From the NCBI GenBank assembly GCA_965372405.1, contig CBDVCE010000068.1:1-25473 (forward strand): a stretch of 25,473 nucleotides of DNA, in the 5' to 3' direction. Shown here piece after piece: positions 7,723-16,356 of this stretch (positions are counted from its first letter, which is position 1; every line of letters begins with the position of its first letter). Below the pieces are notes generated by a model. That model was given only the letters and a program-made list of their open reading frames with translations. It did no database searches and was not told where the DNA came from. Origin of the DNA: Sunxiuqinia sp965372405 (GTDB lineage Bacteria; Bacteroidota; Bacteroidia; Bacteroidales; Prolixibacteraceae). A program made the translations under genes and the position numbers.

Positions 7723-10650
7723 TTATTCAATTACGTACCAGTTATACCAGTTTGGAGCAACTTCAACTTCTATTTCAATCTCATATTCCCGATTAAGTTT
7801 GAATGATGCTGCCTTGTTTTCTTGTTCACGGATTAGGGCATTATCCTTCAATCCTGTGTAATAAAGAGGGACTGTTATTTTCTTTTTGATGACCTCATCC
7901 GTTGGATTGAAAACTAGCAGGAAGCCTTTTTCTTTGAGTTCAGGATTCGCATGCATCATGTAATCAATGTCACGACCATCAGCACGGCGGATATGGATGA
8001 TATCACTTTCAAGAATATCACGATACTTTTTATACCAATCTACAACGCGCTTTACCATTGCTTTTGTCTTGTCAGTATCGTAAAGACGAGGGCCTCTGAG
8101 TGCTGACTGAATACCCAGGCCAATGTTACTAACCAACATCATTTCGTAATGATCCAGATGATCGTTTAAAGGTTCAATGGTTGCTGCTGGGCCGCCCCCA
8201 TGATATTGAGCCAGTGGAATAAAGCTCCAACGCATGGATGGAGTGCTTTCCCAGGTTCCATCAAAAATATTCTGGCGCGTATGAATTAGTTGATGCCTGC
8301 GTGGCAAAGACCAGTTGTTTTCGCGGTAGCCCACCCCATTTTGATTTGATCCCGACAAATAATAGTAATCGGGTACGCGGAGGTAAACTCCCTGGCTTTT
8401 GCACCATTTGTAAAAATCGGTAATTCTTTTCCATTGTTTGTATTGCGAATCGCCTAAACCTTCATGTCCCGAATGCTCGGTTGAAGCACAAACATCACCC
8501 GGATAGCTACCATCGTGTGTGAAAGTCATAAAACCAGTTTCGGAGAACATGCGATACATTTTCCGAAAGTAATCCTGCCCCCACTCGCTTTCCAAACAGG
8601 GTGAGTTTCCAAACGTTGCAAAACCACCTGTCTTTCCAGTTTTTGGATTAATCACATCATGTTCATCGCTAATTCTTCGTGAAGCAAGCAGTGAATAAGT
8701 TCCTATTTTGATTCCTTTGCTGTCGGCATATTGGGCGTATTTCTTCATTTTATCGAAGTTCTCCTTGCTTTCATCTTCCGGATTAAAGCCACTTCCAAAT
8801 GAAAAATTCACCATCTCGTAACCCACTTCTTCAGCCTGATCTATTCCTTCTGTATATTCATCCCATTTCGAACTCGTAATGTGAAACATCATCGGATTTT
8901 CAGTAATCCACGGAGCAACTGTACGGTACATTTTTCGCTGTGCCAGTCCGTTTCTTTCTTTGTCGTATGAGTCATAAGGAATCATAAACGAACGAATGGA
9001 CTCAAAAGAATCGCCGGCAGCTATGTTTAAATGATAACCATTGTCAGGATAAATTCGCATAGTATTCGGGACATCCTGAATCCAGGAAATTTGGGTTACA
9101 TAATCCTGATCGGTTCCCCAGTGAACAGTGTGCCTGCTTGACACTTTTGACGCCATTGCCGAAAATGCATAATCTGTTTCAAAATGAATGTTAGGCTTCA
9201 CCTTTAAGTCTTCACGACCGCGATAACCACCGTAAGGATTGTGGTCTGCAATTCCCAAATATTCTGAAATTATCTGATCCACTTTTACGGGTTCACCTGA
9301 ATTGTTGTGAACAGTTACCCATTTCGACATTGCAGGAATACCATCGTACAATTCGTAATTCACAGACACCACCAACTGTTGAAGGTCGCTTAATTTTGAA
9401 TTTATTTTTTGAATTTCACTCTCGTTTAGTTTTCCATAAGCCGCAAAACTGTTCATTGTTAAACGAATCAATTCTCCCGGAAAATCATGGTCTTCACCAG
9501 AGGCATTTCGTCCAAGCTTTCCAATGCGAACTGAAGTTGGATCTGGTACTTCAGTTTCGAAATCGATGCTTTGGTAAGTTTTCCATTTCCCTTCTTTGGG
9601 CTTCGCTTCACAAAATACTTTTGTACCATCAATTCTAAGACGTAAAAACCAGGTTCCATCGAAATTAACATTGTCTTTTCCTCCAGCTCGTGTATTTTCC
9701 TTTTTTCCATCGAAAACAGTAAAACGCCAGGCTCCATTGTTTTTGGCACCTGATTCATTTCCCGGACGCATGTTGAATTTGATGGTACGATCTTTCCAAA
9801 GCAAGGCGATTCCGGGTCCCCACAAACCACTGAGATCTGTTCCGGCATCAATTGAAGTTTCTACCAAACCCGTTCCGGCAGGCAAATCGTATTCAGCATA
9901 TACGGCTGTATTGTTTGGTGTATAAATTTCACCCGGTTTCCCTTCGTTAAAAAAAGAACTTCGTTCATGGCTGGCGCTGGTACGAATATTCCAAACATCT
10001 GCCATGGTCGCAAAATCGTCGTGATATATCTCCTGACGCCCAATGTTACTTGCCTGTGAAAGTGCAATCAAGTCTTCAGGCGACACATCGGTAAGTTGGT
10101 AATCCATTTGCAGTTTCACACCCTTTGGTGGCCACTCAGCATCGGGAGCACAATGACGTACTTGTTTCCAATCAAAGCGTTTTTCAGGAGTTCCAATTTT
10201 AAAACCAGTAAATTTGAATGAGAGCGGGTTCGCTTTTAAATCATCGAGCCAATCGGGGTATAAAAATGCCAGATTTGGTTGCCCCGTTAATCCACCCACA
10301 TTTACTGTAAATCCGTTTACTGAGATAATAGCTTCGGGCTTAACAGCACGAATATGCTCTTCTTGCTTTCCCAACACCTTTAAACTTGTTGTAGCAGCAT
10401 TGGGTGAAAGCCTGAATGAACGTGAGATTATTCCATTGGAAAGGATAAGTTCATTACCTTCCTCATTTCTGAATACTTTGGCCTTTTCTTCCGGTCTATT
10501 AATGAGCCAGTCATTCTGTACCCCATTTATATAGCTGTCTTTTGCAATTGGCAAGTCTAGAATCTGTCTGTTCTCATTTTGTGAAAAGCTCACAAAAGAA
10601 ATCAAAAGGAGTACTATCAATAGTTTGATTTTTAATAAAGAAGTTCTCAT
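7723..10650 (-). CDS. Large secreted glycosidase-like protein with inserted LamG-like domain
   Basis: A 975-aa exported protein that I cannot assign to a numbered family. The ATG at 10650 is preferred over a TTG at 10683: it starts a clean signal peptide (LLIVLLLISFVSFSQ, cleavage before NENRQ, no lipobox Cys) and leaves a 10-bp spacer from the upstream stop. Residues about 45-210 and 415-580 look like one beta-sandwich of the kind preceding clan GH-D barrels. It is interrupted at about 210-415 by a concanavalin/LamG-like module (DDFATMADVWN, then VRIGKLGRN). Residues about 590-900 look like a (beta/alpha)8 barrel; Asp713 in FTHDGSYPGD sits where a GH36/GH27-type nucleophile would. A C-terminal beta domain ends the protein. 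The preceding gene is also clan-D-like, so the two may act in sequence on one glycan. The glycosidase role is inference. Confidence 0.7.
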   Translation of the reverse strand: MRTSLLKIKLLIVLLLISFVSFSQNENRQILDLPIAKDSYINGVQNDWLINRPEEKAKVFRNEEGNELILSNGIISRSFRLSPNAATTSLKVLGKQEEHIRAVKPEAIISVNGFTVNVGGLTGQPNLAFLYPDWLDDLKANPLSFKFTGFKIGTPEKRFDWKQVRHCAPDAEWPPKGVKLQMDYQLTDVSPEDLIALSQASNIGRQEIYHDDFATMADVWNIRTSASHERSSFFNEGKPGEIYTPNNTAVYAEYDLPAGTGLVETSIDAGTDLSGLWGPGIALLWKDRTIKFNMRPGNESGAKNNGAWRFTVFDGKKENTRAGGKDNVNFDGTWFLRLRIDGTKVFCEAKPKEGKWKTYQSIDFETEVPDPTSVRIGKLGRNASGEDHDFPGELIRLTMNSFAAYGKLNESEIQKINSKLSDLQQLVVSVNYELYDGIPAMSKWVTVHNNSGEPVKVDQIISEYLGIADHNPYGGYRGREDLKVKPNIHFETDYAFSAMASKVSSRHTVHWGTDQDYVTQISWIQDVPNTMRIYPDNGYHLNIAAGDSFESIRSFMIPYDSYDKERNGLAQRKMYRTVAPWITENPMMFHITSSKWDEYTEGIDQAEEVGYEMVNFSFGSGFNPEDESKENFDKMKKYAQYADSKGIKIGTYSLLASRRISDEHDVINPKTGKTGGFATFGNSPCLESEWGQDYFRKMYRMFSETGFMTFTHDGSYPGDVCASTEHSGHEGLGDSQYKQWKRITDFYKWCKSQGVYLRVPDYYYLSGSNQNGVGYRENNWSLPRRHQLIHTRQNIFDGTWESTPSMRWSFIPLAQYHGGGPAATIEPLNDHLDHYEMMLVSNIGLGIQSALRGPRLYDTDKTKAMVKRVVDWYKKYRDILESDIIHIRRADGRDIDYMMHANPELKEKGFLLVFNPTDEVIKKKITVPLYYTGLKDNALIREQENKAASFKLNREYEIEIEVEVAPNWYNWYVIE

Positions 10651-10660
10651 GGTATTTGGT

Positions 10661-12736
10661 TTAGTTTGTTTTGTTGAATTCAAGTATTTTCACTTCTCCA
10701 GGCTCTATTGTTAATTCAATACGATTGCCTGATGCAAAAGTTTTTCCTGCTATTTCAGATGCATTTGGAAGAGGAGATGATAGCGTGTAAGTTCCTTTTG
10801 TAACAAGTCCAAAAGCTCTATTTAGCTCAAATGTATATGTTTGGGTTTTATCTGAAGGATTATGGAAAGATGCGTATCCACCATCTTTATTCCAGCCTGA
10901 ATAGCCATAAACCTGGTTTTCGTTTGGATTACCGCCATGCATTCTTGAACGCTTAAAGTAGGGGAATACCTTTTTCACCCATTTGAGTCCGTCTGCCAAT
11001 ACATCCCAATCCGATTCGGAGAGATTCTGCGTAATAATATAAAGTTCAACAAAACCAGTCCCACGTGAAAGATTCATCCACAAGTATTCACTGAATTGTT
11101 TTACGCTTTCTCCTGTTTTAGTTTTCTTAGGTTCGTGGTTAAAAATTGAATTGATTGGGAATTGGGTTTTTTCTTTTACCCAAGTGTCATAATAAACACC
11201 ATCTCGATAAACCAATTCTTGTGTTCTGTCACTACCCCCGGCAGCGTCTCCAGCATTAATCATCCATACAGCATCGGTGTACATTAACCACCAAGGGCTG
11301 AGGTATGCACCATTTGAGATGACGATATAAACATCAGGGTTCACTTTGTGTTGTTTTTCAAAAATCTCCATTAAGCGCTCAGTCCCAGCAACAAGGTAGT
11401 ACGTTTTTAATTCATCATATTTTGAATCATTTAGTCGTTCATCGGCTAGGGCAAATCCTTTTGTATCTACTTGTGGCATGGTTGGAACACCATACTCTTT
11501 ACCATTAAAATCAAACTCCCTACGATTTAAATGGCCAAATAATCCATCGAGCTTAAAATAGCTAACTCCCTGTGTGGTTAACTCCAACATTCTGTCTTCC
11601 AGAAGTTGCATGTATTTTGGACCGGCTAAAGACATATATTCATCAAGAGCTTCCAGTCCTTTCTCTCGCATGATTTTTACTGCAGGTCGGGCTCCAAAGT
11701 TACATCCCGGACTAAGCCATAAACCCAGATTTGATCCTGCTGCTTTTACATTTTTGAAACTTGTTGAGAAATCAGCATCAAACTTGTCGTTAACTTTCCA
11801 GGCTTTATCACTCCAATCGATATGTGAATTTTGCCAGCCATCATCAATCACATAGGCTTGCAAAGGATCTACATTTCTTTCTTTGTTTAGTTCCTGATGG
11901 ATTTTATCAACACTTTTACTAAAACTGTCCTTATTTACTTTGCTCCAGAAATCAAACCAACTGTTGTACTGGATTTGTAATCTTAAAGGTCGAATTCGTT
12001 TTTGATCGATGTAATCAAAGAAAGTATCCTGAATATATTCTGGATCATCACCAACACCAAAAACAGATTTGTATGTAGTGTAAGTTTCATTTGCTTTAAT
12101 TTCTTTTCCCCATAAGTATCCGCAATTGGCGGTTTTGCCATCTACGAAGTTGTAAGAAGCGGGAAACTCAAGTCCCCAAAAAGAAGCAGATTCTAAAGTA
12201 AACAGTGGTTGTCCCAAACCCGGACGCCATTTTGAAGGTCCCCATGCTGTAATCTGCTTCATTTGGTAGGGCTGGTAAATATCTTCCAGTGAAATACTTT
12301 CAATATCGATACGCTCCAGGGTAATTGGCTTTTCTGATCGAACTGATAGGTATTTGTTCATGTAGGAATTATTACTTTCCAATACATAATGAACTTCAAC
12401 TTCAAGTCCTTGTGTTATATTTTCAAGGAGGAAAGCCAGTTCAGAACTTTCATCTTTCAGAACTTTCACAAAATCAAAATCATTTGAGTTCAATTCCACG
12501 TCAGAACCCACAATGTCTGTCCCTTCTGAGATGCGAAGCTTAAATTCAACATCATTTTGAGGAATGATTGTTTTTTCTGCGATCTTGTTGAACAAACTTA
12601 CTGTGCGAAGTTTCCCATCCTCAATTCGAATAGTTCTTGATAAGGTATCGTTGGTAATGGTAAACTCTTCTTTTTGATTGCATGAGATACTTGTAGCAAT
12701 CAGAAGGATGAATAATATTTTAAATGGGATTTTCAT
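10661..12736 (-). CDS. Clan GH-D (GH36-like) alpha-galactosidase-related lipoprotein
   Basis: A 691-aa lipoprotein. The signal MKIPFKILFILLIATSISC is lipidated at Cys19, and the following NQKEE resembles the charged export signal of surface-exposed Bacteroidota lipoproteins, so it probably faces outward. An N-terminal beta-sandwich (about 25-250) precedes a TIM barrel with YNSWFDFW, YVIDDGWQ and YFKLDGLFGH. Asp397 in the last motif is the expected nucleophile of retaining clan-D enzymes. Further on are VISNGAYLSPWW and MINAGDAAGG on later barrel strands, then a C-terminal beta domain. The architecture matches GH36/GH27 relatives, but the motif around the nucleophile is not the classical KWDMN of alpha-galactosidases, so substrate and subfamily are open. 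It ends 10 bp before the next gene. A 130-bp gap upstream shows no convincing promoter. Confidence 0.78.
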   Translation of the reverse strand: MKIPFKILFILLIATSISCNQKEEFTITNDTLSRTIRIEDGKLRTVSLFNKIAEKTIIPQNDVEFKLRISEGTDIVGSDVELNSNDFDFVKVLKDESSELAFLLENITQGLEVEVHYVLESNNSYMNKYLSVRSEKPITLERIDIESISLEDIYQPYQMKQITAWGPSKWRPGLGQPLFTLESASFWGLEFPASYNFVDGKTANCGYLWGKEIKANETYTTYKSVFGVGDDPEYIQDTFFDYIDQKRIRPLRLQIQYNSWFDFWSKVNKDSFSKSVDKIHQELNKERNVDPLQAYVIDDGWQNSHIDWSDKAWKVNDKFDADFSTSFKNVKAAGSNLGLWLSPGCNFGARPAVKIMREKGLEALDEYMSLAGPKYMQLLEDRMLELTTQGVSYFKLDGLFGHLNRREFDFNGKEYGVPTMPQVDTKGFALADERLNDSKYDELKTYYLVAGTERLMEIFEKQHKVNPDVYIVISNGAYLSPWWLMYTDAVWMINAGDAAGGSDRTQELVYRDGVYYDTWVKEKTQFPINSIFNHEPKKTKTGESVKQFSEYLWMNLSRGTGFVELYIITQNLSESDWDVLADGLKWVKKVFPYFKRSRMHGGNPNENQVYGYSGWNKDGGYASFHNPSDKTQTYTFELNRAFGLVTKGTYTLSSPLPNASEIAGKTFASGNRIELTIEPGEVKILEFNKTN

Positions 12737-12866
12737 ATGTTTTGTAGATACTAAAATGAGATCTACTAATAAGTTTCTTAGTTAAAATCATTTTTCTGAT
12801 AGTATTAATTGATTTATTATTTGGACAAAAATCAGGAAGTTGAGCAATTGAATGTATTTGCCCGGA

Positions 12867-14159
12867 TCACAACTTCACACTCCAATCGCCCCTGTATCGA
12901 TAACTTTTCAACTTGTTCGCATCAGGATTGTCAAATGATTCATTTACAGGATCCCACTGAAGTGATTCGCCAACTTGTTCTGCAATAATGGCCATATTAC
13001 AGATAGTGGACGAACGATGTCCTACTTCAGGATTGCAAATAGGTTGATTTCGACTCCTCATACAGTCAATCCAGTCTTTATAATGGTTCTTTGATTCATA
13101 AACAAAACCTTTTTTCTCTTCTAATTCCACGCCCTCCAGCTTATCACAAACGCGCATCCACCATCGTCCGGCAGCAACCCATCCTTCTGTACCTTCAAAC
13201 ATTACGGACATGCCTCCCATCCCAAAATCTTCTTTCTTCATAACTACGCCATTGTTATACTTAAAAGTGAGTGTCTCAGCTCCAAAGCCAGGAGGGATAA
13301 CTTCAACAGGTCCCGCCCCATCCATATCTAGTCCCCACTGTGCGATATCATACATATGTGCGCCGAGGTCTGCTATCCCACCGCCACCCCATTCCAGGTA
13401 TCTTCTCCATGCCGGAAAAGCATTGACAGAGACATCCGGACATAATTTAGGGTTATAATCAACATATTTCGATGGGCCCATCCACATGTCCCAATCCATA
13501 TGTCTTGGAGGCTTCACTGTTTCCAGATCAAACTTAACAGGGAAACTGTCACCACTGCTCTCCTTGATAACTTTTAGCTCACCGATATAACCGTTTCGGA
13601 CATAATTTACGGCTTTCCTAAAGGCATCATGAGACCGCTGTTGGCTTCCTACCTGAACTATTCGACCATATTTTGTCGCAGCATCGACCACAGCACGCCC
13701 TTCACTAATGGTATGTGTAACAGGTTTCTCGCAATAAACATCTTTTCCTTCTTTAATCGCCATCACAGTCATAATGGCATGCCAGTGATCCGGAGTTGCT
13801 ATGATAACACCGTCGATGTCATCACGTGCTATCAATTCCCTAAAATCTTTATAGCTGTCACATGTTTTTTCCGTTGGCCCATAATGGTTATTAATCATGG
13901 AAGTTGCTTTCTCTATCCTCATGTCGTCAATATCAGAAACAGCCAAAATTTTAACTCCCGCAAGTTTAATGAACTCATGAATAAGTTGTCTGGCACGCAT
14001 GCCCAGTCCTATAATCCCAAGGTTTATAGTATCATTTGGCCCCGGCACTCTCATCGTCTTGATTGGCTTGTTTTTAGGCTTACATGAATAGATCGTGATC
14101 CCTGCCAAACTTCCGGCTGTTAAAACCGTGGATTTTGTGATAAAGTCTCTTCTTTTCAT
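12867..14159 (-). CDS. Tat-exported Gfo/Idh/MocA-family protein (possibly GH109-like)
   Basis: A 430-aa NAD(P)-binding protein. The N-terminus has a twin-arginine motif (KRRDFITKS), a hydrophobic segment and a lipobox-like TIYSC (Cys26), pointing to Tat export and possible lipidation. The Rossmann motif GIIGLGMRAR lies at about 48-57, and CEKPVTH contains Lys145, the conserved EKP lysine of the fold. The C-terminal alpha/beta domain holds WGGGGIADLGAHMYD. Tat export is logical for a protein that must fold around its nucleotide first. Exported family members with this layout include sugar oxidoreductases and GH109 glycosidases, which use bound NAD in a redox-assisted elimination. Given its glycosidase neighbours, a GH109-like role is reasonable but unproven. 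A MITE-like element ends only 24 bp upstream of the start codon. It heads the operon running to 5619. Confidence 0.85.
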   Translation of the reverse strand: MKRRDFITKSTVLTAGSLAGITIYSCKPKNKPIKTMRVPGPNDTINLGIIGLGMRARQLIHEFIKLAGVKILAVSDIDDMRIEKATSMINNHYGPTEKTCDSYKDFRELIARDDIDGVIIATPDHWHAIMTVMAIKEGKDVYCEKPVTHTISEGRAVVDAATKYGRIVQVGSQQRSHDAFRKAVNYVRNGYIGELKVIKESSGDSFPVKFDLETVKPPRHMDWDMWMGPSKYVDYNPKLCPDVSVNAFPAWRRYLEWGGGGIADLGAHMYDIAQWGLDMDGAGPVEVIPPGFGAETLTFKYNNGVVMKKEDFGMGGMSVMFEGTEGWVAAGRWWMRVCDKLEGVELEEKKGFVYESKNHYKDWIDCMRSRNQPICNPEVGHRSSTICNMAIIAEQVGESLQWDPVNESFDNPDANKLKSYRYRGDWSVKL

Positions 14160-14180
14160 AGTATTATCTATTAGGTTGAT

Positions 14181-14339
14181 TTAGAAACTGTTTAAATTTT
14201 ATCCTTTGGTATCTTTTTGCGCCTTAAGCCCTCATGCTTCGTTAATCCCGATAATTATCGGGACGCGTCAATTTTGCCTTGCCTGAGAACTTAATCCATT
14301 AAAAACCTATCTCAAAAACAAAACTTAAACAGTTTCTTA
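14181..14339. mobile_element. MITE-like element with ~17-bp inverted ends and TTA duplication
   Basis: AGAAACTGTTTAAATTTT at 14183-14200 matches the reverse complement of AAAACTTAAACAGTTTCT (14320-14337) at 17 of 18 positions. TTA flanks both ends (14181-14183 and 14337-14339), which fits a 3-bp target duplication of the TNA kind made by some IS5-family transposases and leaves a 153-bp element (14184-14336). There is no coding capacity inside. A perfect 18-bp palindrome, TCCCGATAATTATCGGGA, lies at 14246-14263. This is the layout of a non-autonomous insertion element; its parent IS is not in the window. Confidence 0.72.
14246..14263. repeat. Perfect 18-bp palindrome inside the MITE
   Basis: TCCCGATAATTATCGGGA is fully self-complementary. 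In RNA of either strand it could form a short hairpin, or a dimer, in the leader of the downstream Gfo/Idh gene. No T tract follows on the minus strand, so it does not look like a terminator. Confidence 0.7.
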
Positions 14340-14393
14340 GATATCTAATTTAAAAAAATGATATTGAATATCGTTTGATTATAGCGTAAGTAC

Positions 14394-14486
14394 TTATTTA
14401 TTGTAATAGTCACTTAATAAGGATTGGTATTTGTCAAAGCTGTATTCTTCACGAGTTCCATTAATTTGATGCTCATTTATATACAT
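14394..14486 (-). CDS. Possible 30-aa small ORF or gene remnant
   Basis: An ATG at 14486 opens a 30-residue frame (begins MYINEHQINGTREEY, ends LLSDYYNK) that stops at TAA 14394-14396. The frame stays open another 12 codons upstream. The composition is protein-like, rich in charged and aromatic residues, but there is no Shine-Dalgarno and I recognise no family. It may be the tail of a gene cut down by deletion or by the neighbouring MITE insertion. The remaining intergenic bases 14340-14393 and 14487-14635 are A/T-rich and hold nothing I can support, including no clear terminator for the regulator gene ending at 14636. Confidence 0.2.
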   Translation of the reverse strand: MYINEHQINGTREEYSFDKYQSLLSDYYNK

Positions 14487-14635
14487 TTTAGTTTGTATCG
14501 TGGTATAATTGGAGCCTAAAGATTAGATTCCAATTATGTATTCATAAAATTGATAAATGAAACTGAGAAAGATGTATTCAGGAGGTTATTTAATGTACTC
14601 TATAATTCATAACTCTGACATGCAGACCATTGCAT

Positions 14636-16315
14636 CTATGATTTCCTATATGAAGTTGGGGTTGAGTTGAAGTGTTTTTTGAAACATTTATTAAAATATG
14701 CCCTGCTTTCGAATCCTGTTTCAAATGAGATTTCGGCAATTGGCTTATCTGTTTCTTTTAAAAGCTGGGCAGCTTTCAATAATCGTTGTTTCCGAATGTA
14801 TTCTTTCGGTGATTTCCCGGTGATACTTTTTAGTTCATTGTAGAGTTTGGTCTTGCTCACATAAACTTCCTGTGCAAAGCGTTCTACTGAAAATTCAGAA
14901 TCGGCAAGGTTCTTCTCAACAATAAGATTGACCTTCTCTAAAAAGGGATTCATCTTAGTAGATATGCCCATATTCCCCTTGGATGACAATCTCTTTTTTA
15001 GAAAAATAAGAATAATACTTCCAATAATTAATAGGAGAATAATTGCTACAAAAGTGATTTTTCTTGGTGATTGCTTGTCTTTTAAGATTGGCTTCCAGTA
15101 TTCTTTATCCGTTGTATAAACATTTCCGATTTCCTCATCAGATAAAATTCTGTTCCAGATGATGATATCATCCATTTCCCCTTTGAAAAAATCATTCCAA
15201 AGGTTTGTTCCGATTTTGAGTTCTTTTACTGCATTTTGATAATCAACCTCCTCGAAAGACTTAACTTTCTTTCCATTTATGTAGAATGTTGTCCCTAACC
15301 CTTCTTTAAATTTTACTGCAATATGTTGCCATTGATTCAGGATTAGTTGTGCAGTATTATCAGAAATGTCAGCCATTTGAGGAATAGTAAACAGTAGTAG
15401 GCCACCAGTTGTTAATCGAAAAGCAAAAGCATGACCGAATGATGCAATGGCTCCATAGTCCCGATTAAAAACTTCAGGTTTAACCCATGCAGAAATGGTA
15501 ACAGCATTATCGATAGGAAGCGTTCCAAAATCTAAATAACAATCGTTTCCTGTAAAATGGGCAACTTTTCCCCGTGTTGAATCAGATGGAAATGTTACAT
15601 TTTGTGATTCCGAGAGATCCCCCTGACTGTAGAATTTGTTTTTATTGTCGAGTGGGTGATAAAAAACGATGCCATCAGTAAGAGGAATATTTGAGACCGT
15701 TTTTTGGTAAAGCTCTATGATCTGATTTTGAGAGGCTGCCTGCTTGTATATTGTGATGTTGTGCATGGAGCCATGAAAATATTCCTGCCAGTTATCTTTA
15801 CCAATGAAAATGTTATTTCCCCATTTCTGGTTTTGACCTTGCCACTCAAATTGGTCAGATAGCTGTCCATTCAGATATATTTTGACATCAGAAAAATCAA
15901 TTACTAAACTTACGAAAACCCAATTTTGGTTTGAAAGTAAAAGTCCATTGGTATTATTGTCGACAACACTTGGTTGAGTAAATTGTAGCTCTCGAGTAGT
16001 TGTTGTTCGAAACCAAAAAGCTCCAGGTATTCCTACAATGGCCATGTTTTTTTTAAGCAAATCTTCTGGTTTAATCCACGCACAAAAAGTTAGTTGACCA
16101 GAAATTAGATTCTTGCTTTTCAGTTCTATATTTGAATCAAACCCATTGAAATAACTTACATCGAAAAATGACTTTGACTTAATTTGGAGAATGTTAGTTT
16201 CTGTTTTCTCAGATTGATCGATAAGATTTTCAGGATGATTATTTGCATGGGCAATGCTACTCCAAAAGAAGAGTATAACTAGAAGTGATTTTATAAGGCT
16301 GATTCTACCAGGCAT
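14636..16315 (-). CDS. Transmembrane regulator: signal peptide, two LamG-like domains, TM helix, AraC-type HTH
   Basis: A 559-aa one-component regulator. A signal peptide (LVILFFWSSIAHA) is followed by two laminin-G/concanavalin-like repeats at about 48-215 and 235-405. Each carries the sandwich signatures (LTFCAWIKPEDL and VTISAWVKPEVF; KIYLNGQLSD and TFYINGKKVK; NNIFIGKDNW and LKIGTNLWND). A strongly hydrophobic helix lies at about 418-440 with RLSSK-type basic residues after it. The last 105 residues are a two-helix-turn-helix AraC/XylS domain (FSVERFAQEVYVSKTKLYNELK; ISFETGFESRAYFNKCFKKHF). The LamG pair would face the periplasm and the HTH the cytoplasm, so a bound glycan could signal across the membrane without a kinase or receiver. 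It lies between the fucosidase pair and the Gfo/Idh operon and is isolated by an upstream terminator, so it needs its own promoter. Target genes are inferred to be its neighbours. Confidence 0.88.
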   Translation of the reverse strand: MPGRISLIKSLLVILFFWSSIAHANNHPENLIDQSEKTETNILQIKSKSFFDVSYFNGFDSNIELKSKNLISGQLTFCAWIKPEDLLKKNMAIVGIPGAFWFRTTTTRELQFTQPSVVDNNTNGLLLSNQNWVFVSLVIDFSDVKIYLNGQLSDQFEWQGQNQKWGNNIFIGKDNWQEYFHGSMHNITIYKQAASQNQIIELYQKTVSNIPLTDGIVFYHPLDNKNKFYSQGDLSESQNVTFPSDSTRGKVAHFTGNDCYLDFGTLPIDNAVTISAWVKPEVFNRDYGAIASFGHAFAFRLTTGGLLLFTIPQMADISDNTAQLILNQWQHIAVKFKEGLGTTFYINGKKVKSFEEVDYQNAVKELKIGTNLWNDFFKGEMDDIIIWNRILSDEEIGNVYTTDKEYWKPILKDKQSPRKITFVAIILLLIIGSIILIFLKKRLSSKGNMGISTKMNPFLEKVNLIVEKNLADSEFSVERFAQEVYVSKTKLYNELKSITGKSPKEYIRKQRLLKAAQLLKETDKPIAEISFETGFESRAYFNKCFKKHFNSTPTSYRKS

Positions 16316-16332
16316 TTAAAACTGTTGTTTTC

Positions 16333-16340
16333 CAAAAATA
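16333..16340 (-). promoter_or_regulatory. Candidate -7 box of the LamG-AraC gene
   Basis: On the minus strand TATTTTTG fits TAnnTTTG exactly and lies 17 bp before the ATG at 16315. No TTTG is present 19-21 bp further up, so either the match is accidental or the promoter depends on an activator. Confidence 0.35.
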
Positions 16341-16356
16341 ATATAAAATTTGCCAG

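Noticed and set aside
7704..7730. Upstream TTG start for the GH172 gene, overlapping the preceding gene
   Set aside because: It would put nine polar residues before the lipoprotein signal; the ATG at 7703 gives a standard signal and a 19-bp spacer.
10651..10683. TTG start at 10683 for the 975-aa protein
   Set aside because: It overlaps the upstream gene and adds a polar stretch before the signal peptide; the ATG at 10650 is cleaner.
12737..12866. Promoter for the clan-D lipoprotein gene in the 130-bp gap
   Set aside because: A TTTG with a 21-bp spacer is present but the -7 position (TACTATCA) fits TAnnTTTG poorly.
13629..14087. 152-codon plus-strand open frame opposite the Gfo/Idh gene
   Set aside because: It is antisense to a clearly conserved protein, lacks family features and has no ribosome-binding site or promoter.
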